From NCBI GenBank assembly GCA_018350325.1, contig JAEVLN010000045.1, forward strand, positions 131,050 to 195,049: a stretch of DNA of 64,000 nt, given 5' to 3'. The notes beneath the pieces were generated by a model. It saw only the letters and a program-made list of their open reading frames with translations. It did not search any database and was not told the origin of the DNA. A program made the position numbers and the translations under genes. The stretch comes from Globodera rostochiensis (Eukaryota; Nematoda; Chromadorea; Rhabditida; Heteroderidae). Each line of letters begins with the position of its first letter. Within the stretch, counting starts at the first letter, position 1. This document shows positions 1-12,600 of the stretch, piece after piece.

Positions 1-5
1 CAAAT

Positions 6-255
6 TTTGGTCTCCTTCCGGACTTGGTCGAACTTGCTGTACCGCTGCTTCTCGCTCTTCTTCCAAACGGCGTTGCTCGAGCAAGTTCTGCATATCGGCG
101 AGGTTCAAAGCTGCATCTTCTTCTCGCAAGTTGTGAGCTCGTCTGCGTGTCAGATAGTTCGGTTGGGACTGCTGGTGTCGCATGCTGACTGCTTCTCGGA
201 GTTGATTTTGCACTGGAGGACGCAAAATAATATCGCCTAGATATATATTTTGCCA
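6..255 (-). CDS. gag-like or coiled-coil ORF, 5' part only, runs off window
   Basis: An open frame on the minus strand runs from about 255 to the window edge. It reads through a basic, Gln- and Arg-rich stretch (NYLTRRRAHNLREEDAALNL) into a charged coiled-coil-like segment (QNLLEQRRLEEEREAAVQQ). This region is clearly richer in G and C than its surroundings. No catalytic motif is visible. Its place just downstream (in the minus direction) of a possible LTR and primer-binding site suggests the start of a gag gene of an LTR retrotransposon, but a host gene fragment is possible. The start codon is not resolved. Confidence 0.35.
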
Positions 256-343
256 GCAACAAAGGTACAATATCGCCTAGATATAGCACCGACGACGTCT
301 TTTCGAACTGCTACAAATATCAGTACAATATCGCCTGGATATT
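229..343. repeat. three copies of a GATAT-palindrome motif
   Basis: The motif AATATCGCCTAGATAT occurs at about 229-245, 269-285 and 327-343 (the last with GG for AG). Each copy has ATATC and GATAT arms around GCCTAG. The spacing is about 40 and 58 bases. It lies between the possible LTR end and the gag-like ORF. Confidence 0.5.
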
Positions 344-452
344 GCACTAGCCGCGTCTGCTTACTTCCCGAAAATCCCGGAAAAATTTCTTACTCAATTG
401 CTCGCGAATTTGACAACAGTTTTTTTGGTTCACAACAAGACGTTGCACTCAC

Positions 453-613
453 CCTCTGCCGGGAGCGCCATGTGAGAAAAATTAGTGGCCGGGCCTTTAG
501 CTGTCTTGTCCAAAAGCGAGCAGTTACGCGACGGATTATTTATTTAGCACAGCAATTAAATTGAAGGGGGCGATTGAAAGTCCACACGTAAAAAAGGAAA
601 ATAAGCCACAACA
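453..613 (-). mobile_element. possible LTR (471-613) with primer-binding site (453-470)
   Basis: Read on the minus strand, 613-471 starts TGTTGTGG and ends CTCACA, the TG...CA ends of an LTR. It is followed at once by TGGCGCTCCCGG, which has the TGG start of a tRNA primer-binding site. The gag-like ORF follows in the same direction. The second LTR would lie outside the window, so this cannot be confirmed here. Confidence 0.3.
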
Positions 614-1551
614 AGGGAAAATTGGATGTCAAAAAGACGCCACCAAAACGCCAAACATTTAAATTAAAAAGGTCAAATTGTCCCAAAATCCAACATCACA
701 GCATTTTTGGCCAAAGAAAAAGTCATTTTTAGGGAAAAAAAATTTGATTTTTTTAAGGTAAATTTTTACTTTTTATTGCAATTTTAAGAAATTTCTCTTA
801 AAGATTTGAAATAACTATTTCTGGGCCTCTCTTGTCTAACCTTGTTCGCAAAAAAGGTTCCAAAAAATCTCGACTCTATTAATTACTTTTTTCAACAAAA
901 AATTTAATTTGGCAAAAGATCGAAATGATAAAAACAATTTCAAAATTTGTTTTAAAAATAAAATTTAAGCCAACACATTCTTTTGGTTTTTGGCCGACGA
1001 TCAGCCGGCAGAATTTACCAAAGAAATGAAGAAAAAGAAGCAAATTTCTCCGGAATTGTCGACGGAATGCCAGATTTAAAGCTTTATACGACTCGGTTCG
1101 AGTGCATGTCCGGCATCTCTAAAAAAGAAATTCTACAATATAAAAAATTATGGACCCGTGCGAATCTGGGCTGTTTCGGTCTCATCAAATTTCATTGATT
1201 TTTGCAAACAAACTAAAATTAAATGATCATGCATGAAAATGCGATTTTCCAATTTATATATTTTGTCTTTTTTTCAACTACAAAGTGCTAATGATTAAAC
1301 GAATTCTTTTTAATAATGTATTTAGCGAAGTTCACATTAAATATCTAGAATTTGGTCGAAAAATATTATGTTAAAAGAGCAAACTTCAGGATCATATTCG
1401 CCCTTTCCTAAATATTTCACTGGCTAATCAAACGATTTAGTGTTTCTATTGGGTTGAGTTGATAACGGACATTGAAGATTAAAATTCATTAAATTTAACA
1501 TTTGGTTCATGAGCTTAAATTGATTTAAACCAGTCAATTTATGCGTGAAAC
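614..1551. other. AT-rich intergenic region, no supported gene
   Basis: Mostly low-complexity AT sequence. A short stretch at 975-1078 reads open in one frame (ending STECQI then stop) and is richer in G and C, so it could be the last exon of a gene whose other exons I cannot find. No further support. Confidence 0.3.
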
Positions 1552-1725
1552 TAGGGTTGGACAAAACCGGATAATCTGGAACCGGTATGGGAAAATTTTG
1601 GATTAAAATTATCCGGTCTTGAACGATGACAGCTAAATTATGCTGGATCCGGGATGGTATCCGGGTGTTTTTGAGCTATCCGGTATCCGAGGGACCCGGA
1701 TAATATCCGTTTTTGTCCAACCGTA
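1552..1725. repeat. hAT-like MITE, TIR TAGGGTTGGACAAAA
   Basis: The ends TAGGGTTGGACAAAACCGG and (reverse complement of the right end) TACGGTTGGACAAAAACGG are inverted repeats. The interior repeats CCGGATAAT and ATTATCC. The right flank GTGTAAAC and left flank CGTGAAAC look like a decayed 8-bp target duplication. Related TAGGGTTGG ends occur elsewhere in the window. Confidence 0.55.
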
Positions 1726-2022
1726 GTGTAAACCTTCAAAGTCGTCAATCTCTATCAGTTTCCTTCACCCAATTGTGAATTTAATATTTTCATTGAACCA
1801 AACCGGAGTTCGGTTACCCGAACCGGGCCGAAGAACCGAACCGAAAAATCCATGTTCTACAGTTCGGGTCGGAACTGCCAACCCTAGCATACACAGAATT
1901 TTATTCCAAAAATTACAGAAATCAGATAATCAGAAACAGAACAGAATAGATGAATGTGAATCAATTTAAATATCTATTTAGACATTATCATCTCATTCAC
2001 AATCAAACCATGAATTCGATCC

Positions 2023-3144
2023 TTAGCTTATGATAATTCGCTGTTTTATTTTAATTTTCTGTCGGCACATTGGACAAAAGTCTCCGGTTTTGTTAGCACA
2101 TTGACGGCAACTGTTCACATGGCCACAAGGGATAAAAGCGATTTCGCGCTAAATTGAATTTTAACAACCAATATTAACATTATATGCTAATTTACCGGTT
2201 TATCAAAACAAATTGCACAAGGAGGTAAATTGAATTTTTCCTCACTATCAGTAGAAGGTAAATGATTGTTAGTTGGGCTTATTCCATCCAATTTCCACTT
2301 CTTCTAAACAGCTCCAGATTGAGCGCTTGAGGTGCTGGCTTCGTTTTGTCCAATTGATGCATTTACTCCGACTTCAACAGGTTCAATGGTTCGGCGGTCA
2401 ATATCATAATTGAATTCCTCGTATTGGAGAAACAAACTTTGCGCAATTTTCAGATTTATGAAGTCAGATGCCAACACACATCTAATATAGATAATTCCAT
2501 GCTCGCACTCAGAAATTAATTCAGTTTCGTAAATTGGAATTGAAATGCTGCGATGGGAATTTTTGTTAAATGCAATTCCAAATGCAAAAGTTCGATTTCT
2601 TCCACCAAAATTAAAGCAACCAATCTTAATCTCTTTAGCGATTGTTGAAAATGGTTGGGCGTGAAAAATTTTGATAGCCGTTGGTTCGATATTGAATCCG
2701 ATTACAAATGCGGTGATTCTATTTCTATGGTCAAGCTCAAATTTCTCACATTCAAATTGTTTCTAAAGAGGAATATTTTAAATTCTAATTTTAGTTCAAA
2801 TAAATAAATTTATTGATTATAAGCAATAAGCTCTACCATTTCTCTTGAAAGCAATTCCGTTATTTTGAATAAACGCCGTTGGGTCGCTCTGATCACATTT
2901 GAACATCCGGCTTAATATACGTATATAGTTGCCCATTACTCCCTCTGCCTCCAATCTTTGCGGCACTTCCAAGCGTTACAAGCTCCCGGTTTACAAAAGC
3001 TCCACCGCCAGTGCGACGGACTTGCGATGTTTTATAGCATTTGATCACCGCTTCATATTCAAGAGTGGTCGGCTTTACATCAATCATTGCAATTACCTTT
3101 TGAAGACAAACGAGCATAAAAAGAAAGGAAATAATTTGAAACAT
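2023..3144 (-). pseudogene. secreted RING-finger protein, copy A, broken
   Basis: A paralog of the intact genes at 17109-18323 and 25745-26905. It starts with a signal peptide (MFQIISFLFMLVCLQKVIA), has the same three-exon layout and ends with a complete-looking RING half (FIPCGHVNSCRQCANK, then CPMC) and stop at 2023. Against copy B it has a 2-bp deletion near 2895 that puts a stop after about 83 codons, and its second exon has an 18-bp insertion near 2295-2310 with an in-frame TAG. It carries only one unit of the VGVNASxGQNE repeat, against three in B and two in C. The signal peptide and RING are still recognisable, so decay looks recent. Alternative splicing that avoids both lesions is not obvious. 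Confidence 0.8.
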
Positions 3145-3679
3145 TTGAACGCAAAACTAAATAAGAGCAACAATTTAAATCACTAAAAACTTTATTATTT
3201 TAAAAACATTTATAAAAATATTTGTAAAAGAAATTCATTCTTCAAAATCAACTCAAAAGAAAAAGGTTGGAAATGTGGCAAAAGGGAAAAGTGGCAGAAG
3301 GGAAAAATTGACAAAAGAATAAGAACCAAATCGTGGATCCTTCTATTCTATTTTATTAAAAACATTTTTAAAAAATTAAATTTTCTTAATATTTTATATT
3401 TTATTTTCCTATCACGTAAACATCAATGAAAATATATTATAATATAGTATTTGTCGTTTGACGTCATTTGGAGAATTTATTCATTTATATTACATTTTTA
3501 TTTTACATGGCCGTTTGACGTCAATAATAAATTGCGTTGGACGAATTATTCAATTATAATATCCTATATTTATATACACGTAAAACTATTTTATTAGTAA
3601 TTTTATTTTATTTATAATTAATAAAAAGGACTTTAATATAATTTATAGATAGAAAAAGCGCGTATTGAACGTCAATTAA
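3145..3679. promoter_or_regulatory. divergent promoter with two TGACGTCA palindromes
   Basis: This 535-bp AT-rich gap separates the start of RING copy A (minus) from the signal-peptide exon of the large gene (plus). Perfect TGACGTCA palindromes, the cAMP-response/bZIP-type site, lie at 3459-3466 and 3516-3523 inside imperfect tandem units of roughly 60-75 bp. The paralogous regions at 18.5 and 27.2 kb keep the sites. Promoter function is inferred from position and conservation. Confidence 0.55.
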
Positions 3680-6600
3680 ATGCTATTTCAATTTGCTGTT
3701 GTCATAGTATTCTCTTGCATTGTTTTTTCAAAAGGTATCTTACAATAATAAATATACTTCGGTTATGAGTTCCCCCCCCCCTCAAATAGAGCCTGAACTT
3801 GAGAACCGATCGAGAATCTTGAAAATATCGACGAGAATCTTGATCGCCCGAGCTTTAATATGTTATTAATCCAAGGTTGCCATTCGTCCTTATTTTCAAA
3901 GGACAGTCTGGAAATGGACCCTCGATCTTTTAAAATAAAAATGTCTTTTTTCAATAATGTTCTTTGAAAATGATAATTTGGCTGGAAGTTTAAATATTTG
4001 AAATATTAACGGAGAACACAATTTGGCATTGTGTCGATTCAATCACCAAAAAGGCCATTTTATCAAAGCGCCCCTCAAAACATTGGATTCATTTTTACGT
4101 CAATTTTGGAGCAATTTTCTTAACAAACCATGTTAAAATCTTTTTTAAAAAATTTCCGTCGGCGCCTATTGGCACCGCGGACCCCCCCCCCCCTCCTTGT
4201 ACAGCAGCAGAGTTCGCAAAAAATTGCATTTTCGGAAAATCCGAAAATCGCCAAAATTTTGAAACGCATAATTTCTTAACAAAAACTTATTAAAAATTTT
4301 CCCGACGGCACCTGTCGGCGCTGTCGGACCCACTAACAACGAAATCCAAGGTGATACGGCTCCGGTCTCGGGTAAACCACAAAATTTGACCCACAAATTG
4401 ATTTTGGAGAAATTTTGGAGCGTCCTTGGATCCCGCCAAATATTTCTGTTAATGTAAATCAAGCTGGTCCTTGGGCATAGCCTTGACAAGATGGCAACCC
4501 TGTATTAATCTAATCGAGACTAGGAAGTGAAAAATTCAAAAAGTTTGGAAAAAATATTGATGGAAGATCGGCCAAAGAGTAAAAAAAGCCGGAATAAATT
4601 TTCCAAATGTTGACCTAGCTTTAGTCAGATTTTAATTAATATTCAAACAAAATTTTATTTTTCTAAATATTTCTGCGTAGGCGCCGCTGGGTCCCTCAGT
4701 TCTAAGCAAGCGCAAAAAACTTTGCTTTTTGAAATTTTTTTCAAGAAATTTCGCAACAAATATTAAAAAACTTGAATTTTTTGATGGATTTTGAAAGGAA
4801 AAATTGGTCCAAAAATTCCAGAATTTTGCTCAATTTTGTGTTTGGAGTGGGGGAGGGGGGCGACATAGGATTCATCTTTTTCACTTGAAATTTTTTTATA
4901 ATAATTACTAGTTTCTTAATTGAAAAAATTTTAAAATATAATTTGAAATCTTGGTTTGTTTTGTTTTCAGCCCATTCCTGGTCATAATTGGAGGTACCCA
5001 AAATATACCTTAAAAATTATACATATTAATTGAATATTTAAAACATTTTAGAAAGTTGATTTTAATTTTTTTTTTTATAGTTACAAATGATCTTGATGAG
5101 ATGTACTCAAAAATGTTCGGTTTGCCAACGAATGGCGCAAAAATTGATCAAAACGAACAAGTGTTAAACTTTTACAATTTTGATCAAAGTTATAAGTTGG
5201 CCATTGAATATGCTTTGTTCGAAAATGAAATCATCAAAATGTTTATTTCAACCAAAAATTTATCTCCAACCAATCAAAAAAAAGAAATTATTGCCAAAAA
5301 TAGCAAAAAATTCGACGAATTTATTGCAAATGACAACCAGCAACCTACCATGATAAGAAACTGCGAGATTTGGAAACTTTGGCGCAATTTTGGTGATACA
5401 TTTGGTAGGTGCAAATATACAAAAAATTAAAATATTTTAAATTACTTTAAAAGTTCTAATGTTTATCATTGAAATACAATAACAGAAAAAACTTTTTTAG
5501 CCAAAAATAATTTGTTGAATACCGAAACTCAAAATTTTGTGCAAACTCGTAAAAAAGTCTTAGATCTAAACAAAATGAACTGTTCAAAGATTGAAAAAGT
5601 ATTAAAGCAAATTGATGAAGACAAAGCGAACATGCAAAATTCATGGGTTCAAATATATTTGGATGATCTTAAACTGCGCCATTTTAATGCACTTAGCTTT
5701 TTAGTGATTCAAAAGCACAATGGAAATGCCGAAAAATGGTAACAAATAAATTGACCTGCCCATTCTTTTTTTTTTATGAAAGAAACGACAAAGCATCCTT
5801 TAATGCAACTGTTCGCGTGTGATCACTAGGGCTGGGGGATTTTTATGTTATAACAAATTTTTTTCGTGGATTCCTTACCATGAGAGAAGCCCACAAATAG
5901 TATTTGTTTTGAAAAATTTTTGAATTAGGGCGACTTTTTAGCACATATTAAAACATATTTTGGGGGTATTTTTTAGCACATATTTACTGACATATTTTAA
6001 GCTTTTTCAAAGTTTAGCACATATTTCACCATTTTTCAAAAATTCCTTAACAAAAATGCAATAAAACCGAAAAATACACCCCTAAGGATCGACTTTTTTA
6101 AAATTTTCAAAAATGCACCCCTAAAAAATGACTTTTTCTTGGACCAAAAATCCACCCACAAAGATCGACATTTTCCCTAAAATTTTTTACCCAAAACATG
6201 TGAAAAATAGTATATTTACAACTGTACGAGCAAAATTAATAAACATAGATGAATTTTGAAGGTTTTTATGCATAAACTGACTAGATTTTGGCCATTTTTG
6301 GCACATATTTTAGCACATATTTTGGCATTTTTTGGGATTTTTAGCACATATTTTAGCATTTTTAAGCACATAAAAACATACATATTTTGGGTTTTTTAGC
6401 ACTTATAAATCCCAGCCCTAGTGATCACCCGAAAATGTTTCGAAACAATCTTTGGCGTTCTGACATTTTATCGTGATCTTTTCCCCCTCCCATCCCTTCG
6501 TATTGTCTTTCATCAGACACACCTTTTCAGTCCATTTTGACCTCCTTGTTTGTTGGTCCCAAAGCAAGGACCCAACAGCAACACATTTTTTAAATTATAC

Positions 6601-9600
6601 TTTTATAAAAATTGACATTTGACAGGAAATTTTCAAAATATTTTGTTGCTGAAGTGTTAGAAAATGAAACAAATTTTGCATTCCAACTTCGTGTTCTGCA
6701 CATTAACAATGAGTTTGAAAAAATTCGTCGTGTAAAATATGGAATCAAATGGTTAACAAATGAACAATTGTCTTCTGTACTTGAATTGTATGCACCAACT
6801 GTATTGGCCTACGGTAATGTTCAAAGTTTACTAATAAAAGGAATTTAAACAAATTTTTTTTCATTGATTATGCCTTTCGTATTAAATTTCAAATGCTAAA
6901 ATAAATAAATGTTATTTACATATTATTTCAAATAAATATTGAGTCTGTAAAATTTTTATGTTTTTAAATAATGTGATTTCAGAAATAATTGAGGATCAAC
7001 TTCCGAAAAATTACGTGCAAATTTTTTCAAATGACAGAGCATCTTCAGAATTTTCTCTTGTTGCTATGTCAATCAGAATTTATTTTGGCCGTATTTGGCA
7101 ACTTTTTTCGAATTTAAAAAAACGCGAAAATGATGAAAATCGTTCATCAGAACTTTGGAAAATATTGGATGCAAAGTTTGGTCAATTTTTTGCAAAATTT
7201 TATGAAACAAATTCATTGCTATTATGCCATAAGCTATGGTTTAAATTGGCCAACATTTATAATACAAAGTTTGCGCATAATGAAGCAGAAAAAATTCGCA
7301 TTAAAAATAAAAATTGGGAAAAAATGGTGGATATTCATAACGAAATTGTCGAAGATCATTGCAAAAACATGGAATTGTTAAGCTCCACACAAAATTTGTT
7401 CAGCGAACACATTAAAAATTCGAATGATGAGGCAAAATTTCGTGTAAAACAATTCATAATGTCAATGTCAAAATTCAATTCAGCAAATTTGGAAAAGAAA
7501 TTAATGGATTTTAATGAGTTGATGAAAAAGTTTCCAGCATTGGAACAAATGCTTCGCTTTGGTATTAAAGTTTGTAGTTAACAAAAAAAAACATAATTTG
7601 CCTTTTATTTGATCTTACTAAATTTGTTCCAAACCAACTGGCTTGTTTGAAGATGGCACTCACAATGCCAATATAATGCTAATCTTTTAAATCCGCCATT
7701 TTGGGCTAAAAAATCGCAATTGCTTTATTTCTAAACAATTTAATTTTGTAACAGATGCCGAAGAGGCATACACCATCATGGATGAGTATCAGAAACTGTT
7801 AATGCTCGATGAACCAATTCCCAAACTGGAATTGGAATCGTTCAACATCAACTCCATATATTTTGGGTTCAAACAACTTTTTAATGAATTTGTTGGCGGT
7901 GTCCAACAAATGGACAATTCGCCACAACAATTATTGAAACAAATTGTCGCACAATTTGTGGACGATAATTTTGGGAAAGAATTGCAAAGTGAAGAAACGA
8001 AGCGCGTCAAAATATGCTACATGCGCAGCTTTTCGGCATGGCTGATGATCAACTACGGCTTGGTGATCAATGCAAGTGATAAAATGTTGCAATTTATTAT
8101 GGAACCTGAGGACAATATAAAAGTGAGTAGTGGTGGGTAAGTTTTTAGGAAAAAAGTCTACAATTACTTTTCAGCAATTTTTTTTTTACTATTTTAATAA
8201 ATTGTATAAATTTAAAACATTGAGTCTCTCTATTTTATATTTTAGACGAGTTAGTCAACTCAAATTTGGCTTTAAATTTAAAAATATTTAAAATTCTAAA
8301 TACCTATTTAAAATTATAACATGGTTTATTTTTTGCAAAAATATTTTTTAGGATTCCATTGGCAGAAAGCAATCAGTAAAAACTGCAAATATTTGGAATA
8401 AACCAAATTGTGAAGATGAGCAAGTGTCTAAAAAAGTATTACAAAAGTTGACCAAATGCCCGTTGATTGAACAATTCCACACAAATCAAATAATCAAATT
8501 TGCTGCAAAATACCCGCATTTTTTAAATTTTCTGAACGATGCCTATGATTTTGGGACATTTAATACTTATGGTGAAATTATATATATATAAAAAAATAAA
8601 TATTATAATATTTTTAATTTAAGCCAAAGACTCCCAAAATTTTTTTATAAAAAAACCTCCTTTAAAAACGACTTCTCTAAATTAGAATTATTAAAATTCT
8701 CAAACTTTTCTTTAGGAATTTTCAAATTTTCCTAATCACGATAATTGCTTCATGATTTAATGTCATTTAAATAAATTATAAATTAAATATTTTCAACAAC
8801 AAAAAATCAATATTCAGAAATTCCTGACGTATCTATGCAAAAATCTCGTTACGAACGTATTTTTTGGTCGGACAACGGCGTGAAACAAATGTCAAATGAG
8901 GTCACCCTTGCGTTGAGCCATGCAATTTCATGGATTATTTCAAGAAAAAATACGAATAAAAATTGGGGGCTTCAAAAAGCGGAAAAAGATCTGTTAATAA
9001 TGCTACGCTTAATTGACATTTTTGATGACGAATTGCCAACATTTCGAATGCTTTGCATCGCTATGCCATTTATAATTATGATGTTAAAAGCGGAAGTGGA
9101 AAAGCAAAAACGGTTTTTTTCGATTATGAAAATTCATTTTTAGGACTACAATGACTACGCTATTTATTGACTTTACGAGTGTTTTTTGATTTTTTAAGTT
9201 TTATAACAACAAAAAACATTTTTCTAATAATTAGCTTAGAAAAGGAAATTGTTATGCTGCAGAAAAAGTATTTTATAAAAACTCATAATAAACAAACATT
9301 CAACCCTAAAATTCTATATGCAACTTCGAATTTCTTGATCAATAATGTAATTTAAAATTGGCTTTTTTGATTTTCAAAAACAGATTACAACATAATAATA
9401 TTAAAAATAATAGACTAACATTTTTAGTGCCAACAATTCCCGTCTTTTTTCCTTGGGTTTAATGCGTTCGGAGGCATTTAACTTCTATTTTAGGCGTAAT
9501 TTTTAGTCTTGGTAAGCTGAAATCTAGTTTAAAACAAAACCTAATTAACCTTTTTGCAAAAAGAAATATTATTATTTATTCATAAAGCTACCAGAAAACA

Positions 9601-12600
9601 TTTCAGGTTGACTTGGCAAGCGCCAGATCGCTGTTTGTCAGCAGACGCTGAACCCGTTTTTGCTGAACAGAGGAAATTTATGTTGCCTTTTCATCAAATA
9701 TTTTTTGAAGAATTTTTGGCGGACTTTCCACACGAAGAGCTGCTGATGCAAATAATACGGGAAACACCGGGCAAACTCCACATGTTGGAGCAGTTCATCG
9801 GCAAAGATGAACTTTATAAGCACTTTGCCAGTGCGCAAATTCGTGAAAAAATGATTGACAGAAAACGTAAGCACACAATTTTTTAAAAAAAAATATTTAA
9901 AAAAAAATTAATTTAAAAATTATTGTCCAGAAAATGCTAAAATTTTTGAATTAGAGATCGGAATTTTGTAATACCAAGGATTTTTCAGTTATTTTAGATC
10001 GGACCGATCCTTGGTCAAAACTCGGGTATCTGGAATCCCAGAAAGTTTTTCAAATCATCCCCATTTTCTTGTTTTTTATTTTCATTTTTTTCTTTTTAAA
10101 AAGGATTACTATTTTTTAAAACTAATAAATTCTCCCAATTTCATTTTTCAAAAACAACAACAAAAACAAACGCTTGTTGGACCACTACGTTCGTGCATTG
10201 TGTGGCCAGACAAGCTTGGAACGGTTGACTAATCGTGTTTCGGCTGATCTGTTGGTGTTGATGATCGATTATTTTGATGTTGACAAAATGGGAGACGAAA
10301 AAGCGATCAAAACTTTGATGGATTGGTGGTGGTTGTACATTCGTGCTGTGTACGAGTCACTCAATGAAAATCCAAACGAGTCCATCAAAAACTCATATTT
10401 AATCAACATTTTGATACCAGGTAAAAAAAAAATACTTTGAATGCCAAAAGGCCATAAAATAAAAAAAAATAGTATTATAATATTTGGTCACCAAATGATA
10501 TGTGAAAATCAAAAAAAAAATTGTATTTGTTTTATAATATTTTTATTTTAAGAAATGGACAAATTTTTGGCAAACAACAAAAAGTTTGCAAGCAAACCGA
10601 AAAAATTTGCTAACGCTTGGACAGCTATTGAAAAAAAGGCAAATGCCGAAATGGAAATGCAATGGTTCAATTCGAAAAATAAGCCCGCCGATCCAATTGA
10701 ATTGATCCAAAAAATGCACTTTGATCAACTTAATAAAATGAACAATCAAAAAGAAGGAATTGAGAAAGAATTTGAAAAATTGATCAGAGGTATTTTTTAA
10801 ATAATATGTTTTTTTAAAAATATCATTTAAATAAACACTATAAAAATAAACTTTATTTAGTTTTTATTTGAACCTAACGATAATTCATTAATATAAATTT
10901 TAAATCCATTTAACTTAAAAATGTATTCATAAAATATTTACACTAAAATAAACTCAAAAATATCTCCTAAAATTAATTTCAGAACTTCAAAATAATAAAA
11001 ATGTTCGTTTGAATCTGTTGCAATTATTAACAATCGAAGAATCGAACATTTTTTTGGATACCGTTGAATACAACAAAAATGAAAAAGAAAATAGCGAAAA
11101 TAAAAATAATGGAAAAAGAAACAAAAATAAAAGAAAAAAGAACAAGAAAAAGAGAGACGAACAATTGGCGGAATCGTCGTCATCAAAAATAATGATTTCC
11201 GATGAGAATAAAAGTGATCAAAATTCGGGTCGGAATTCTGATGAGATTAAAATTGGTCTGAATTACGATGAGAATAGCAATGATCAGAATCAGGTGGTGA
11301 ATAACATTGATCAAAATTCTGTTGTGATTAAAAGTGATCGGAATTCTAAAGTGATCAAAAATGATTGGAATTCAGATGTGATTAGTGATTGGAATTCTGA
11401 TGTAATTAAAAGTGAACAGAATATTGATATGATTAAAAGTGGCCAGAATTTGGGTGTGAATAATAGTGATCAAAATTCTGTTGTGTATAAAAATGACAAA
11501 ATAAATGCACTCAGTTTTGATGATCAAAACAATACTAACAAAATCGCATCGAAAAACACGCCAAACGATGAACAAAAAGCGAATGAATTAATTTCAAATG
11601 AATTTATTGAACAAAAGGAATTAACAACGAAAACTATACTAAAAAATAATGATCAAAATGCAAATGAAATCGCTCCTACAAGCATTATAAAAGCTGAACA
11701 AAATGTTGAAAAAATCACATCAATGACAAACATTTTTGATTTTACAGGTTAAATAAATACTAAAATAAAATAAATTTTTAAACAATCAAAATTTGTTTTG
11801 GGTATTTTTGTCCAATAAATTATTTGTTTTTATTTTTAGACTTTTGCAACGATTCAACTATTTTTGAAATGTATAAAAAATACATTTTATTTTATTTTGA
11901 CGAGAAAAAGATGGAAATACTTGACATTGGCGCACTTATAAATGAAATTGAGCAACGTATCAAAATGATTTCCGACATGGGCAAATTGGAATATTTGAAT
12001 GATTATTTGAATAAAAATGGTGCACAAAATTTAATTGCAACTTGGGCCCGGATGAAAAGTGATTTGAGCGCAACAAAATTGGAAAATGGGCAAAAAATGC
12101 GATTCATTGAAGAAAATTTGTATATAATTTTTCGTAATATTTCACTTTTTCTTGACGAAAACGCCCCGCTTTTCGTAAAGATGAACCCAAACGAAAAACA
12201 AAATTTAAAAATGCAAATTCATTTAAAAAATATATTATTGGCATTCATTGAGGCAAAAGAATTAGGCCAAATTCCGCCAACTTTAATGCTAGAAGATTTG
12301 GGTGGAAAATTGTTTAATTTGCTTCAAATTCGGATGGGAAATTTTAGCATTAAAAAACGTTTCGAAGAATTTAAAAAAATGATGGAACAAATTGGAATAG
12401 GTAAATAAAATATTAACAAAATTTTTAAATATTTTATAATTGCAATAACAACAATAAATAAATAAATTTTACCAAAATTTAAAAATTTTAAATATAGATC
12501 AAGATTTATTTGAAAAGAAGATTCTGAAAACGGAACAAGAAAATTATTTGCTTCCGACATTCCCACTAATTTCACAACAACTATTCGTAACAAATTCTTT

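Noticed and set aside
7..564. Plus-strand open frames of 77 and 104 codons
   Set aside because: The minus-strand frame has better protein-like composition and fits the retrotransposon context.
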